A stretch of DNA of 64,000 nucleotides from Bifidobacterium ramosum (GCF_009299505.1 NZ_WBSM01000009.1:92895-156894); one strand, 5' to 3'; counted from the stretch's first letter, positions 52,047 through 62,270 are shown. Numbers and translations: made by a program. Notes: a model not told the origin generated them from the sequence alone.

Positions 52047-54191
52047 TCACGCGTCGATGAAGCGCACGTCCTTCGCGTTGCGCTGGATGAAGAGCCTGCG
52101 CGGTTCCACGTCGTCGCCCATGAGCATGGAGAACGTCTCGTCCGCGGCCGCCGCGTCCTCGATGTGGATCTGCTTGAGGATGCGCCGCTCCGGGTCCATG
52201 GTGGTCTCCCACAGCTCCTGGTACGTCATCTCGCCCAGACCCTTGTAGCGCTGGATGCCTTCGCCCTTGGGCAGCTGGCGGCCGGCCGCCTTGCCTTCGG
52301 CGAGCTTCTCGTCGCGTTCGCGGTCGGTGTACACGAAGTCGTGGTCGCCGCGCGTCCACTTGAGGCGGTACAGCGGCGGCATGGCCACGTACACGTAGCC
52401 GGCGGTGATCATCGGGCGCATGTAGCGGAAGAACAGCGTGAGGTTCAGCGTGGCGATGTGCGCGCCGTCGACATCGGCATCGGCCATGATGATGACCTTG
52501 TGGTAGCGCACCTTGCTCACGTCGAAGTCCTCGCCGTAGCCGCCGCCGACGGCCGTGATGAGCGACTCGATCGTGTCGGACTTCATCATGCGGTCGATGG
52601 ACGCGCGCTCGGTGTTGAGGATCTTGCCTCGCAGCGGCAGGATCGCCTGCGTCTCCGGATTGCGGCCCTGGATCGCGGAGCCGCCTGCCGAATCGCCCTC
52701 GACGATGAACAGCTCGCACTCTTCGGGGTTGTTGGACTGGCAGTCCTTGAGCTTGTCGGGCATGCCGGCCGATTCGAAGATCGACTTGCGGCGTGTGTTC
52801 TCGCGTGCCTTCTTGGCGGCGATGCGCGCGCGGGACGCCTCGATGGCCTTCTGGATGATGTTCTTGGCCTCGCTCGGGTGCGCGTCGAACCAGTCGCCGA
52901 GCTTGTCGGTCATCACGCGCTGCACGAAGGTCTTCGCCTCGGAGTTGCCGAGCTTGGTCTTGGTCTGGCCTTCGAACTGCGGCGTGGTGAGCTTGACGGA
53001 GATCACGGCCGTCAGGCCTTCGCGCACGTCGTCGCCGGAGAGGTTGTCATCCTTGTCCTTGAGGATGTTCTTCTCGCGCGCGTAACGGTTCACGAGCGAA
53101 GTGAGCGCGGCGCGGAAGCCTTCCTCGTGGGTGCCGCCCTCGGTCGTGGAGATCGTGTTCGCAAACGTATGCACGGCCTCGGAGTACGCGGTCGTCCACT
53201 GCATCGCAATCTCGGCGGAGATGCCGATCTTGAGGTCCTCGGCCTCGAAGTCGATCACGTCGTCCTCGACCGGCGTCGCCTTGCGGGACTTCACGAGATA
53301 GTCGACGTAGTCCTTGATGCCGTTCGCGTACTGGTACGTGACGGTCTGGTGCTTCGGTTCGGTGTCGTCGTCCTGACCCGCGACCTCGTCGCCGGCCAGA
53401 TCTGGCTCACGCAGGTCCGTCAAACTGATCTTGAGGCCCTTGTTCAGGAACGCCATCTGCTGGAAGCGGGCGCGCAGCGTCTCGAAGTCGTAGACGGTCG
53501 TCTCGAAGATCTTGCCGTCCGGCCAGAACGTGACCGACGTGCCAGTGGACTCGTTCTCGTCCATCGGACGGCCCTTGGCCAGCCGTGCGGTCGGATGCTG
53601 GTTGATGTACGTCTGCGTCCAGTGGAAGCCCTGACGGCGCACCTCGATGTCGACGCGCGTGGAGAGCGCGTTGACGACGGAGATGCCGACGCCGTGCAGG
53701 CCGCCGGAGACCGCGTATCCGCCGCCACCGAACTTGCCGCCGGCGTGCAGCTTGGTCATGACCGTCTCGACGCCGGAGACGCCCTCGCCGGGCACCTCGT
53801 CAACCGGGATGCCTCGGCCGTCGTCGACGACACGGATGCCGTTATCCGGCAGGATCGTGACCTCGATGTGCGTCGCGTAGCCGGCGAGCGCTTCGTCGAC
53901 GGAGTTGTCGACGATCTCGTACACCAGATGATGCAGGCCGCGCGGGCCGGTGGAGCCGATGTACATACCCGGGCGGATGCGCACGGCCTCAAGGCCTTCG
54001 AGGACCTTCAGATCGCTCGCATCGTAGTGGTCGGGGGACATACTGTCGTCGAGCTGCGCGTCGACGAGCTCGTCGTTGTTGATCTGTTCGGCGGCCGCGT
54101 TGAGCTCGGCCTGTTTGTCGGTGATGGGATCGGTGACCTGACCGGTCTGGTCGTCAGTGGAACCTTCAAGCGAATCCGCTTCGTCTGCCAC
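52047..54191 (-). CDS. gyrB: DNA gyrase subunit B
   Basis: A 714-residue gyrase B. The GHKL ATPase shows EIVDNSVDEALAG, DDGRGIP and GLHGVGISVVNALS; the TOPRIM domain shows EGDSAGGSA and DADVDG. It drives negative supercoiling with GyrA. I choose a GTG start at 54191 because AGAAAGGAATCCT directly precedes it and the frame upstream (RMASQARENTERNP) looks non-coding; an ATG 13-15 codons upstream is the alternative. Confidence 0.96.
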   Translation of the reverse strand: MADEADSLEGSTDDQTGQVTDPITDKQAELNAAAEQINNDELVDAQLDDSMSPDHYDASDLKVLEGLEAVRIRPGMYIGSTGPRGLHHLVYEIVDNSVDEALAGYATHIEVTILPDNGIRVVDDGRGIPVDEVPGEGVSGVETVMTKLHAGGKFGGGGYAVSGGLHGVGISVVNALSTRVDIEVRRQGFHWTQTYINQHPTARLAKGRPMDENESTGTSVTFWPDGKIFETTVYDFETLRARFQQMAFLNKGLKISLTDLREPDLAGDEVAGQDDDTEPKHQTVTYQYANGIKDYVDYLVKSRKATPVEDDVIDFEAEDLKIGISAEIAMQWTTAYSEAVHTFANTISTTEGGTHEEGFRAALTSLVNRYAREKNILKDKDDNLSGDDVREGLTAVISVKLTTPQFEGQTKTKLGNSEAKTFVQRVMTDKLGDWFDAHPSEAKNIIQKAIEASRARIAAKKARENTRRKSIFESAGMPDKLKDCQSNNPEECELFIVEGDSAGGSAIQGRNPETQAILPLRGKILNTERASIDRMMKSDTIESLITAVGGGYGEDFDVSKVRYHKVIIMADADVDGAHIATLNLTLFFRYMRPMITAGYVYVAMPPLYRLKWTRGDHDFVYTDRERDEKLAEGKAAGRQLPKGEGIQRYKGLGEMTYQELWETTMDPERRILKQIHIEDAAAADETFSMLMGDDVEPRRLFIQRNAKDVRFIDA

Positions 54192-54372
54192 AGGATTCCT
54201 TTCTGTGTTTTCCCTCGCCTGAGAGGCCATTCGCAAGGGCCATATGCCCTAGAACGCAAATAATGGGCCCTTCCAGCCATTTACATATTATGTGCGTAAG
54301 TCTACTCGCGCACAACGACACCCGTCACAGCGGCGAAAATCGCACCGTTCCGGGGCGTTTGTGGCATCTCGG

Positions 54373-54858
54373 TCAGTACCGGCGCCCGCGGTAGCCGCCG
54401 CGGTACCCTGCGCGGGGGCCGGTGACGCGGATCTCGCGAATGTCCAGTCCGGCCAGACGTTCCCGGATCGTGGCGGTGAGTTGCGGCACCATATACGTCA
54501 GCTGCGTGGCCCAGACCGCCGATTCAGTGCGGATCGTCAGGATGCCGTCACGGAAGTCGGCGACGGTGGAATGCTGCGCGATGCCCGGCCCGACCACCTG
54601 ATCCCAGTGGTTGCGCAGCTGTGCCAGCTTAAGCTGCGGCACCCAATGGCCACCCGCCGCGATGCCGTTGAGTATGCTGGCGAACGTGTTCGGGTCACGC
54701 CCGGGCTTGCCGAAGCTCTCCCACGCCTTCTCGCTGTTCTCCTCGCGGGCCTTGCGGTCGCGCATGATGTAGCCGCCGCGTTCGGCCAGACGGTCGAAGA
54801 CCTCGGCGGGCAGCTTGCGCGCGTCGAGTTTGAGGATCCGTGCGATCGGCGGCTTCAC
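54373..54858 (-). CDS. DUF721 protein, DciA-like helicase loader candidate
   Basis: A 161-residue protein. The DUF721 domain (about 50-145: FASILNG...WDQVVGPGIAQHSTVADFRDGILTIRTESAVWATQLTYMVPQL) matches DciA, the proposed loader of the replicative helicase in bacteria lacking DnaC/DnaI. GTG start overlaps the recF stop (GTGA), showing translational coupling. Ends with an Arg/Gly/Tyr-rich tail. The recF-DUF721-gyrB order is the usual actinobacterial one. Confidence 0.85.
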   Translation of the reverse strand: MKPPIARILKLDARKLPAEVFDRLAERGGYIMRDRKAREENSEKAWESFGKPGRDPNTFASILNGIAAGGHWVPQLKLAQLRNHWDQVVGPGIAQHSTVADFRDGILTIRTESAVWATQLTYMVPQLTATIRERLAGLDIREIRVTGPRAGYRGGYRGRRY

Positions 54859-56183
54859 GACCGGTCACCGTCCGTCGGGGTATCGGCGGTGCGATTGGCC
54901 GATACGTCGGCCGTTGCATCACCGATGCCGAACATCGACAGATCGGGGTGCAGATAGGCATCCTGCCGTCGCTTGAGATCGGCCACGTCGATGACGTGCG
55001 CGTCGGTCGCGTCGATCATGTCGGGAATGTCGCTGGCCGCGGCCACGGTGATGAGCACCTGATCCTGCCGTCCGGCGAAGTCGAGAATCTGCCGTCGCCG
55101 CGACTCGTCCAGCTGTGCGAACACATCATCGAGGATCACGATCGGCTTGACGCCACGTTCGGCCGCGACGACCTTGAACAACGCCATCTTCAACGCCAAT
55201 GCCATCGTCCACATCTCGCCGTTCGACGCGAACTCTCGCGCCGGCATGCCGTCCAGCATGATCGACAGGTCGTCGCGATGCGGGCCGATGAGGTTCTGTC
55301 CACGGGCCACCTCGCCGGGATAGATGCGTTGGAAATGCTCGCTGATGCGCGGCATCGGGTCGTCATACAGGAACACCTCGTCGAACGACGGTTCGTAGAC
55401 CAGCGCCGCGTGTTCGCCGTCGCCGGCCAGATCACGGTAGATCGCGGCGAACGGTTCGGCCAGACGCTCGACGATCGCACGCCGGTCGCGGGTGAGGGCC
55501 ACGCCGAGGTCGATGAACTGGCCGGTCCAGATCTCCAGCCCGTTGAGCGCGGCGTCGGCTGCCGTCGCGATGCCGCCGGCACGGCCCGCGCCGTCGCCTA
55601 GCTGTTTGAGAAGCGCCGCCCGCTGTTTGGCGATCTTCGCGATCGTCTGCAGGCGGCCCGTGTATCCCGCGACCAGCAGCGCACCGGCCTGGTTGAGGAA
55701 CGTACGCCGGGTCGCCGGGTCGCCGGCTACGAGCCGCTGGTCTTCGGGGGTGAACGCGACGCTGGGGATACGGCCGACCACGTCGCGCATATACAGGGAG
55801 TTGCCGCCGTTGATGCGGGCCCGGTTCGCGCCGCGTGCCGCGATGGTCAGCTCGTAGGTGGTCGTGTCGGTGCGGGCGGTTGCGTCGGATGTCTCGGCCG
55901 TATCGGCGGTATCGGCAGCGGATGTCGTCGCTGTCGAAGCTGCCGCAACGGCCGTATCGGTGACGTTGGCGCGGATCGTCGCCGTGGTCGCACCGCGCTG
56001 CACGAGCGGCAGGGAGCTGGAGGTGCGGTGGCTGCCGCCGGTCGAGAGCACTTCGATGGCTTCGACCAGATTCGTCTTGCCGAGGCCGTTCGCCCCTTGC
56101 AGGATGGTCACGCCGGCGTCGAAGTCGACCACGCAGTGCTCCCATGAGCGGAAGTGGTCGAGCGCGAGTCGCGAGACGTACAT
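54855..56183 (-). CDS. recF: DNA replication and repair protein RecF
   Basis: A 442-residue SMC-like ATPase that helps RecO/RecR load RecA at gaps. Walker A is GANGLGKTN (about 30-38) and Walker B VILDDVFAQLDE (about 380). It is longer than usual: residues about 75-109 are a Thr/Ala/Asp low-complexity insert (TAVAAASTATTSAADTADTA) between conserved strands. Overlaps the DUF721 gene by 4 bp. Confidence 0.93.
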   Translation of the reverse strand: MYVSRLALDHFRSWEHCVVDFDAGVTILQGANGLGKTNLVEAIEVLSTGGSHRTSSSLPLVQRGATTATIRANVTDTAVAAASTATTSAADTADTAETSDATARTDTTTYELTIAARGANRARINGGNSLYMRDVVGRIPSVAFTPEDQRLVAGDPATRRTFLNQAGALLVAGYTGRLQTIAKIAKQRAALLKQLGDGAGRAGGIATAADAALNGLEIWTGQFIDLGVALTRDRRAIVERLAEPFAAIYRDLAGDGEHAALVYEPSFDEVFLYDDPMPRISEHFQRIYPGEVARGQNLIGPHRDDLSIMLDGMPAREFASNGEMWTMALALKMALFKVVAAERGVKPIVILDDVFAQLDESRRRQILDFAGRQDQVLITVAAASDIPDMIDATDAHVIDVADLKRRQDAYLHPDLSMFGIGDATADVSANRTADTPTDGDRS

Positions 56184-56337
56184 CCTGATTCGTTCCTTGT
56201 GACGGTGATGGTGGTGGATTGTGGCGAGTAGGAGAGTGGTTGCACGTAGGGTTTCGATGCGTTGCGGATGCCGTGGAATGCGACCGTTGTCAACGCCACT
56301 TATGCAACCGCTTGCAGTGTAAGTTTCCCAAGATTAT

Positions 56338-56385
56338 GGAAAGCGTTTTCAGTTTTGTTGCCATCGCAAACGGAAAACGCTTTCC
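56338..56385 (-). terminator. Hairpin after dnaN
   Basis: 13-bp stem GGAAAGCGTTTTC / GAAAACGCTTTCC, loop 22 nt, just after the dnaN stop on the minus strand. The arm also resembles a CG-centred operator half, so it may serve as terminator or control site for recF. Confidence 0.55.
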
Positions 56386-56404
56386 GCAATCTCGGGGCAC
56401 CGGA

Positions 56405-57529
56405 TCAGCTGTTGAAGCGCATCGGCACGAGCAGGTAACGGTAGTCCATCGACTCGTCGGAGTCGGCTTCCTGCTGGCCGTTGAACTCAACCGGCTTGAC
56501 GGCCGTGGTCATCTTCATACGCACGAACGGTTCGGTGATGGCCGACAGACCTTCGATCAGATACGACGGATTGAACGCGACGGTGATGTCCTCGCCATCC
56601 ATGTCGATGTCCAGAATCTCCTGGGCCTGAGCCTCGTCGACAGCGCCGGCGGACAGCGTGACCTCCTGGCCGGAGAACACCATGCGGATCGGGGCGTTGC
56701 GTTCGGCGACCAGCGCCACGCGCTTGATCGCGCCGATCAGCAGTTGCTTGTCGATCACGGCCTGAATCGGATACTCATCGGCGAACAGGCGATCGACCGC
56801 CGGGAACTCGCCATCGATCAGCTGCGACGTGGACACGCGGCCGGCGTTTTCGAAACCGAGCAGCGACGGGTTGTCCGCATCGAAATCGATCACCACGTTC
56901 TGGTGTTCGTCGAGCGAACGGGCGATGTCACGCAGCAGCGAACCGCGCACCAACGTCGTGGTTTCGGTGTCGATGTTCTGCGGGGTCCACGTGAACGTCG
57001 CGCGCGACAGACGGAAACGGTCGGTCGACGTCATGACGACCTTGTCGCCGTTGAACTGCATGCGCACGCCGGTGAGCACCGGGCGATTCTCCTCGCGGGA
57101 CACCGCGACGCACGCCTGGGACACCGCCTGTACGAACGTCGGAGCGTCGACCTGGCCGAGCTTCGCCGGAACGACGGGCAGATCCGGGTATTCCGCATCG
57201 GGCATGAGTTGCATGGTGAAGGTCGACTTGCCCGAGGTGATGATCATCGTCGAATCGTTGGTTTCGAGATAGGTTTTCTGCGCGGGCAGCGACTTGGTGA
57301 TGTCGGCGAGCAGTTTGCCGAGCACCAGTGCGCTACCGCTTTCGTCGATACCGGCTTCGATGTGATGGCGCGCGGAGATTTCGTAATTGAATGCGGACAG
57401 CTGCAGCGTTCCGTCAATGGCTTCGAGACGGATGCCGGCGAGGATCGGGTTGGCGGGACGGGCGTCGATGACTCGAGTGGTCCAGGCGACGGCATCGGCA
57501 AGTGCGGCGGAATCGATTTCGACTTTCAT
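56405..57529 (-). CDS. dnaN: DNA polymerase III sliding clamp (beta)
   Basis: A 374-residue clamp with the three repeated clamp domains. Recognisable stretches: PANPILAGIRLEA, QLIDGEFPAVDRLFADE and the C-terminal YRYLLVPMRFNS. It encircles DNA and tethers the polymerase. ATG 57529 after TAGGAGCC is chosen; the extra in-frame codons upstream are not conserved. Downstream of the oriC region and read away from it. Confidence 0.96.
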   Translation of the reverse strand: MKVEIDSAALADAVAWTTRVIDARPANPILAGIRLEAIDGTLQLSAFNYEISARHHIEAGIDESGSALVLGKLLADITKSLPAQKTYLETNDSTMIITSGKSTFTMQLMPDAEYPDLPVVPAKLGQVDAPTFVQAVSQACVAVSREENRPVLTGVRMQFNGDKVVMTSTDRFRLSRATFTWTPQNIDTETTTLVRGSLLRDIARSLDEHQNVVIDFDADNPSLLGFENAGRVSTSQLIDGEFPAVDRLFADEYPIQAVIDKQLLIGAIKRVALVAERNAPIRMVFSGQEVTLSAGAVDEAQAQEILDIDMDGEDITVAFNPSYLIEGLSAITEPFVRMKMTTAVKPVEFNGQQEADSDESMDYRYLLVPMRFNS

Positions 57530-57687
57530 GGCTCCTACTTCGCTGATTGTGGTACGTACGGTTGCTGTGCTGATCGTCATTCTATCCGTTGAGTTCGGAT
57601 CGGCGAATTTTTGGCGACCGCGCTGATGGTGACCACGACGATGCGTAAGATGGGGTAAATAGTCGTCGTAATAAGCCCTGTGGAAAG

Positions 57688-57920
57688 TGTGGATAACTAG
57701 ACGCAGGATAGGTGGGAGAAGCGCTGTTTGACAGCTAGGGGGTGTGGATAACTTCTGTATAAATTGTGGATAAGTAGCGAGTTATCCACAATCGCCGATC
57801 GATTTTTGAGTTATCCACAATCGAAGTCGAGTATTCCACGAGTTATCCACAGTCCAGAAGCCAGTTATCCACGGGTTATCCGCAGGATTTACCCACATTT
57901 GTGCACAACTATGTGGATAA
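57688..57920. other. oriC: DnaA-box cluster between dnaN and dnaA
   Basis: Exact DnaA boxes (TTATCCACA or TGTGGATAA) at 57688, 57743, 57765, 57782, 57811, 57843 and 57912. Near matches: TTATCCACG (57865), TTATCCGCA (57876) and TTACCCACA (57889). Boxes point both ways around 57775, the pattern of a chromosomal origin. The second cluster upstream of dnaA (60063-60127) suggests a two-part origin. Confidence 0.92.
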
Positions 57921-57998
57921 CTTTTCTTGCACGACACGGAAAATCCGGGCGTGTCGCCGTGTTTCCCGAGGTGTTTCACGGGTGCGTCATCCACCAGA

Positions 57999-58385
57999 AT
58001 CGCGCTCACAGACCAAAATCGGGCATTGTGCGGAGCGCCACGAAAAACACCCGAAATCGTTCCGTGAGCGCGATCCTCCCAGCCGGCATCGCAGTGGGCG
58101 TGACTCGTCTTCTCCCCTCAGTCAGCTTCGCTGACAGCTCCCCTCGAAGCGGGGAGCCTAGCCCATAATCTTTGGCTCCCCTCTCTGAGGGGAGCTGTCT
58201 CGCACAGCGAAACTGAGGGGAGCAATCCGGCCAGCTGCGTGTACAAACCGGCCAGATTCATCCCAAACCGGTCAACCACCCCGTCGAGCACAACCGCTCC
58301 CACAGACGAAAAACGGCACTTTTCCGGATCGCCCCGAAAAAGTGCCGAAATCGTTCGCTCAGCGGCGTTCTCCCAGTCGGCGGCA
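57999..58385. repeat. Duplicated about 90-nt element flanking two family F repeats, dnaA 3' side
   Basis: Two diverged copies (57999-58074 onward, and 58292-58385) share AAAATCGGGCA..CGAAAAA...CCGAAATCGTTC...GAGCG and CTCCCAGCCGGC. Copy 1 is bounded by the inverted repeat ATCGCGCTCAC / GTGAGCGCGAT. Between them lie family F palindromes at 58112-58157 and 58174-58222. No ORF of quality covers the region; function unknown, possibly terminators of dnaA. Confidence 0.6.
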
Positions 58386-58421
58386 CATGCCGTCCGAACG
58401 TGGGAATCGCGCACAACACCA

Positions 58422-59996
58422 TCAGTTTTCGTTCGAATGCTGTTTCAGCCGCAGGGTCAACTCCATCACGTAGTTGTAGATCTCCTGCTTCTGCTGCATT
58501 TTCTGCGTGATCGTATCGACCGCGTGCATCACCGTCGTATGATCGCGCCCGCCGAACACCTCGCCGATGTCCACCAGACTCATGCCGGTGTTCTCACGCG
58601 ACAGGTACATGGCGATCTGCCGCGCCACCGAGACGTTCTTGGTACGTCCGCGGCCGACGAGATCGTCGAACGTCAGATGGAAGTACTTCGCCACCTGACC
58701 GATGATGTCGGTCGGTTTGATCTCGACGTCCGTCGTGAAGAAATCCTGCAGCGTCTGCTCGGCCAGCGCGGTGGTCACCGGCTGGTTGCTCAGCGACGCG
58801 ACCGCGGTCACGCGGGTGAGCGCGCCTTCGAGTTCTCGGATGTTCTCGGTGAACCGTTCCGCGATGAGATCGAGCACATCGTTGGGGATGTTCGTGTTGT
58901 TCATCGACGCCATCATGCGCAGGATCGCGATGCGCGTCTCAAGGTCCGGCGGCTTCACGTCGACCGGTAGGCCCTGCTCGAAGCGGGAGATGAGTCGCGC
59001 CTCGAAGCCCTTGAGGTTCTTCGGCGCCACATCGGACGCGATGACGATGCGCTTGTTCGCCTGCTTCAACGCGTTGAACGTGTGGAAGAATTGCTCGAGC
59101 GTCGCCTCCTTGCCGCCGAGGAACTGCACATCGTCGATGAGCAGCACGTCGACCTCGCGGTAACGGCGGTTGAACTCGGCGATCTGCCCGCCGTTCTGGG
59201 CGGTGTTCTGCAGCGCCTCGATGAATTCGTTGGTGAATTCCTCGGAGGTGACGTATCGGACCTTCAATCCCGGGTCCTTGGCCAGCGCGTAGTTGCCGAT
59301 CGCGTTGAGCAAGTGCGTCTTGCCCAGACCGGAGCCGCCGTAAATACACAACGGGTTGAAGTCGCGGCCCGATCCTTCGGCCACCGCCAGGGCGACGGTG
59401 CGTGCGAAACGGTTGGAATCGCCGGGAACGAACGTGTCGAACGTCGCGTTTTTGTTGAGATGCGTCTCGGGATCGAGCAACACCTGCGATCGGTTCGATG
59501 GGAACGTCGTCTCCGCGAGCGTGCCCTGCGTCATCGGCGTGCTCGGGATCGGTTCGGCGATGGCTTGCGCGGCGGCGCCCGACGGACGATAAGTGTCCTG
59601 GCCGAGATCGGCGACGGTCGGCGCGTTGCGCGGATCAAACGACTGGTCAAGATCGAATCCCGCGGCCGGCTTCTTGGCCGCCGGTGCCGGTTCGGGTTCC
59701 TTTTCCTTCGGCGTCTCCTGTTTCGGCTCCACCTTGAATGCCGGGAACATGTCGACGCCGGACGCGATGTTCAGCGCGTGCAACAACGGCTCGTTCAACT
59801 CGTTCTGCAACGCCTGCTGTGTGGACTGGTTCTCGACGCACAGCACAATCGTCGTGCCGAACACCGCTTCGGGAACCACACCCTCGAACCATCCCTTGTC
59901 GCGGGCGGTGAGCTTCGAGTTATGTTTGAGCAGAGCCAACGCATCGGCCCAGATGCGGGCCGCCTGCGCGGTGGGGTCCTGCGCGGTCTGCGCCAT
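58422..59996 (-). CDS. dnaA: Chromosomal replication initiator DnaA
   Basis: A 524-residue DnaA. Domain I at the N-terminus, then a long Pro/Glu/Ala-rich linker (about 85-180). The AAA+ domain shows Walker [10 protein letters not shown] and Walker [10 protein letters not shown], and the C-terminal DNA-binding domain shows [15 protein letters not shown]. It binds the boxes on either side of its gene and opens oriC. GGAGGAGG precedes the ATG. Confidence 0.97.
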   Translation of the reverse strand: MAQTAQDPTAQAARIWADALALLKHNSKLTARDKGWFEGVVPEAVFGTTIVLCVENQSTQQALQNELNEPLLHALNIASGVDMFPAFKVEPKQETPKEKEPEPAPAAKKPAAGFDLDQSFDPRNAPTVADLGQDTYRPSGAAAQAIAEPIPSTPMTQGTLAETTFPSNRSQVLLDPETHLNKNATFDTFVPGDSNRFARTVALAVAEGSGRDFNPLCIYGGSGLGKTHLLNAIGNYALAKDPGLKVRYVTSEEFTNEFIEALQNTAQNGGQIAEFNRRYREVDVLLIDDVQFLGGKEATLEQFFHTFNALKQANKRIVIASDVAPKNLKGFEARLISRFEQGLPVDVKPPDLETRIAILRMMASMNNTNIPNDVLDLIAERFTENIRELEGALTRVTAVASLSNQPVTTALAEQTLQDFFTTDVEIKPTDIIGQVAKYFHLTFDDLVGRGRTKNVSVARQIAMYLSRENTGMSLVDIGEVFGGRDHTTVMHAVDTITQKMQQKQEIYNYVMELTLRLKQHSNEN

Positions 59997-60062
59997 GGTG
60001 GGCCTCCTCCACTCGAAACGGATAAAATGTCAACAGTCAATTTTTACTCCGAAAGCTGGAAG

Positions 60063-60127
60063 TTATCCACAGGCTTGCGTGTTGCAAATGCTGGAATGTG
60101 AATAACATTCATGTAATTTGTGGATAA
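60063..60127. promoter_or_regulatory. DnaA boxes upstream of dnaA
   Basis: Exact boxes TTATCCACA at 60063-60071 and TGTGGATAA at 60119-60127 with a near match (TGTGAATAA) at 60097-60105, in the dnaA-rpmH spacer. They probably mediate dnaA autoregulation and may form the second part of oriC. The rest of the spacer to 60312 is AT-rich and should hold both divergent promoters. Confidence 0.8.
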
Positions 60128-60312
60128 CTTTTCGCCGCTGTGCCCTGATATTTCAACGTTTCTCGACACGCCGAGGAAATATTCGGCATGCCCGAAATGT
60201 GAAAAACCGCTCGGCGTTTTGACTTGTGGTCAGGGGTAAGAGTATTTTGGTATAGCTTGACTCATGAGGAGCCGTGCTTTGGCGCGGCTAAAAACACCGG
60301 GAGCTAAATATT

Positions 60313-60447
60313 ATGAAGAGGACATTCCAGCCGAACAACCGCCGCCGCCACATGAAGCACGGTTTCCGCGTGCGCATGCGCACCCGTTCCGGCCGCGCGC
60401 TCATCAACCGTCGTCGCGCCAAGGGCCGCAAGTCCCTGTCCGCCTGA
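60313..60447 (+). CDS. rpmH: 50S ribosomal protein L34
   Basis: 44 residues, [20 protein letters not shown]... ending GRKSLSA: the full, highly basic L34. First gene of the conserved rpmH-rnpA-yidD-yidC unit divergent from dnaA. The preceding GGGAGCTAAATATT supplies a ribosome binding site. Confidence 0.97.
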   Translation: MKRTFQPNNRRRHMKHGFRVRMRTRSGRALINRRRAKGRKSLSA

Positions 60448-60473
60448 TTCGCAACATCAGCGGCGTAACCGAC

Positions 60474-60845
60474 GTGGAGCGGCTGAAGAGCCATCGTGAT
60501 TTTGTCACCGTGCTCAAGTGCCGCCGTAAAGTCAGCGACAAGGATATCGTCGTGCACTATCTGGTGTGCGACGATTCCTCAGTTTTAGACGATACGGCGA
60601 CGCCGGCGCGGCGTGTTGGTCTTGCCGTATCCAAAGCGGTGGGTCATGCGGTGACCCGTAATACGGTGAAGCGACGATTCCGCGTGCTTGCACGCCGGTA
60701 CGAATCGTTGCTTCCCGATCATTGCGATATCGTGATGCGCGCAAAGCCGAGCGCGGCGTCTGCCGATTTCCAATCATTGGACGATCAGGTGTCGTCGCTG
60801 TTTGCTGCGGTATCCCGCAAAGTCGCGAAGCGTGACCGGCGATGA
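60474..60845 (+). CDS. rnpA: Ribonuclease P protein component
   Basis: A 123-residue RnpA that binds the RNase P RNA and helps mature tRNA 5' ends. The signature RNTVKRRFR lies in [19 protein letters not shown]. The GTG at 60474 (ERLKSHRDF follows) is chosen because homologues begin MERLK; the frame is open further upstream through rpmH, where it is not coding. 26 bp after rpmH. The stop overlaps the yidD start (ATGA). Confidence 0.92.
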   Translation: MERLKSHRDFVTVLKCRRKVSDKDIVVHYLVCDDSSVLDDTATPARRVGLAVSKAVGHAVTRNTVKRRFRVLARRYESLLPDHCDIVMRAKPSAASADFQSLDDQVSSLFAAVSRKVAKRDRR

Positions 60846-61207
60846 ACATCGCTGGCGGTATGATTCGTGCGATCCGTTGGTACCAACGTGCCATTTCCGC
60901 GAATCGTCCCGCGTGCTGCAAGTACTATCCCAGCTGTTCGCGATACGCCATCGAGGCGTTGGAGCGATATGGCGCGTTGCGCGGCGGTCTGCTTGCCGTG
61001 TTGCGTCTGCTGCGTTGCCGACCGTGGAGTCGTGGTGGCATTGATGATGTGCCGCAACGATATTCCGTATTCTATCGATTTTCGTGGTCGAAGGCCCATG
61101 AGGAGCCTCGGCTGACACCACTGGCCTGGCATGATGATGCCGTCGGCGAGTCCGACGACCGGCATGCGCAACGTAAGGAGATGGCCTTAAGCGATGATCA
61201 ACTATAA
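60842..61207 (+). CDS. yidD: YidD membrane-protein insertion efficiency factor
   Basis: A 121-residue YidD. Conserved [33 protein letters not shown] with its Cys motif, then [24 protein letters not shown]. Helps YidC-dependent insertion at the inner face of the membrane. Coupled to rnpA by ATGA and overlapping the yidC start by 14 bp. The C-terminal 40 residues are longer than the family core. Confidence 0.92.
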   Translation: MNIAGGMIRAIRWYQRAISANRPACCKYYPSCSRYAIEALERYGALRGGLLAVLRLLRCRPWSRGGIDDVPQRYSVFYRFSWSKAHEEPRLTPLAWHDDAVGESDDRHAQRKEMALSDDQL

Positions 61208-62207
61208 CGAATTCCTTCTGGATAAAGGATTCTGGGGCTGGCTATACAAGCTGCTGACCCCGGTCGAGTGGCTGATGACCCAGATCATGGCCGTCTTCCA
61301 CAAGTTCCTGACCATGCTCGGCATGTCGCCCATCGGTTTCTCTTGGGTGCTGTCGATCATCTTCCTCGTGCTCGTCGTGCACGCGTGCGTGTTCCCGCTG
61401 TACTACAAGACGATGAAGTCGATGCGCAAGATGCAGGCGATCCAGCCGCAGATGCAGCGCATCCAGAACAAGTACAAAGGTAAGAACGACCAAGCCAGCA
61501 AAGAGGCCATGCAGCGCGAGATGATGAAGCTGTATCAGGACAACGATGCGAACCCGGCCGGTTCGTGCCTTCCGATGCTCATCCAGTCGCCGGTCTTCAT
61601 GTGCATGTTCTACGTGCTCTCGGCTATTCCGTACATCGCGCGCGGCAAGCGTGAGACGCTCGGCGCGTTCGATGTCGCCACCGCGAAGCAGTTCTCGCAG
61701 ACCACCGTGTTCGGCGTGAACGTCACCGACGTGTTCGGTACCGCCGCCACGCATGGCAAGATCATCATCGGCGTGTTCGTCGTGCTCATGTGCGGCTGCC
61801 TCTGGTTCACCACATACTACAGCCAGAAGCGCAACATGAACCCGGAGGCGATGGTCGGCCAGGCCGCCGCCATGCAGAAGGGCATGCTGTGGATGTTCCC
61901 GATCATGTACATCTTCTCCGGCGTGACCATGCCGTTCGCCGTGCTCGTCTACTGGCTTACCAGCAACATCTGCAACCTCGCCCGCACCATGTGGCAGGCG
62001 TACGCCTTCCCGACGCCGGGCTCGCCGGCCGCCAAGGACAAGGAAGTGCGCGACCACAAGCGCGAGAACGAACGCCGTGCGAAGGCCGGACTGCCGAGTC
62101 TCGAAGAGGAGAAGCTCATCAAGGCCAAGCAGGAGGCCGAGCTCAAGGAGAAGCAGGGCTACCAGCGCGTGCAGCCGCAGCGCAAGAACCGCGGCAAGAA
62201 GAAGTAA
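61194..62207 (+). CDS. yidC: Membrane protein insertase YidC
   Basis: A 337-residue YidC/Oxa1 insertase. The core helices start with PVEWLMTQIMAVFHKFLT and include VLSIIFLVLVVHACVFPLYYKTMKSM. The first cytoplasmic loop is helical and charged, and the C-terminal tail is very basic (KREN...RKNRGKKK), as in Gram-positive forms that bind ribosomes. AAGGAGATGG precedes the ATG. A 17-bp-stem hairpin (62229-62270) follows. Confidence 0.95.
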   Translation: MINYNEFLLDKGFWGWLYKLLTPVEWLMTQIMAVFHKFLTMLGMSPIGFSWVLSIIFLVLVVHACVFPLYYKTMKSMRKMQAIQPQMQRIQNKYKGKNDQASKEAMQREMMKLYQDNDANPAGSCLPMLIQSPVFMCMFYVLSAIPYIARGKRETLGAFDVATAKQFSQTTVFGVNVTDVFGTAATHGKIIIGVFVVLMCGCLWFTTYYSQKRNMNPEAMVGQAAAMQKGMLWMFPIMYIFSGVTMPFAVLVYWLTSNICNLARTMWQAYAFPTPGSPAAKDKEVRDHKRENERRAKAGLPSLEEEKLIKAKQEAELKEKQGYQRVQPQRKNRGKKK

Positions 62208-62228
62208 CAACAGAAGATCGGTGGCTTT

Positions 62229-62270
62229 CGGTCTCATGGAAACGAGCGTCGATTCGTTTCCATGAGACCG
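62229..62270 (+). terminator. Hairpin after yidC
   Basis: 17-bp stem CGGTCTCATGGAAACGA / TCGTTTCCATGAGACCG with 8-nt loop, ending with TTGGTTT. Separates the rpmH-yidC unit from jag. Confidence 0.7.
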
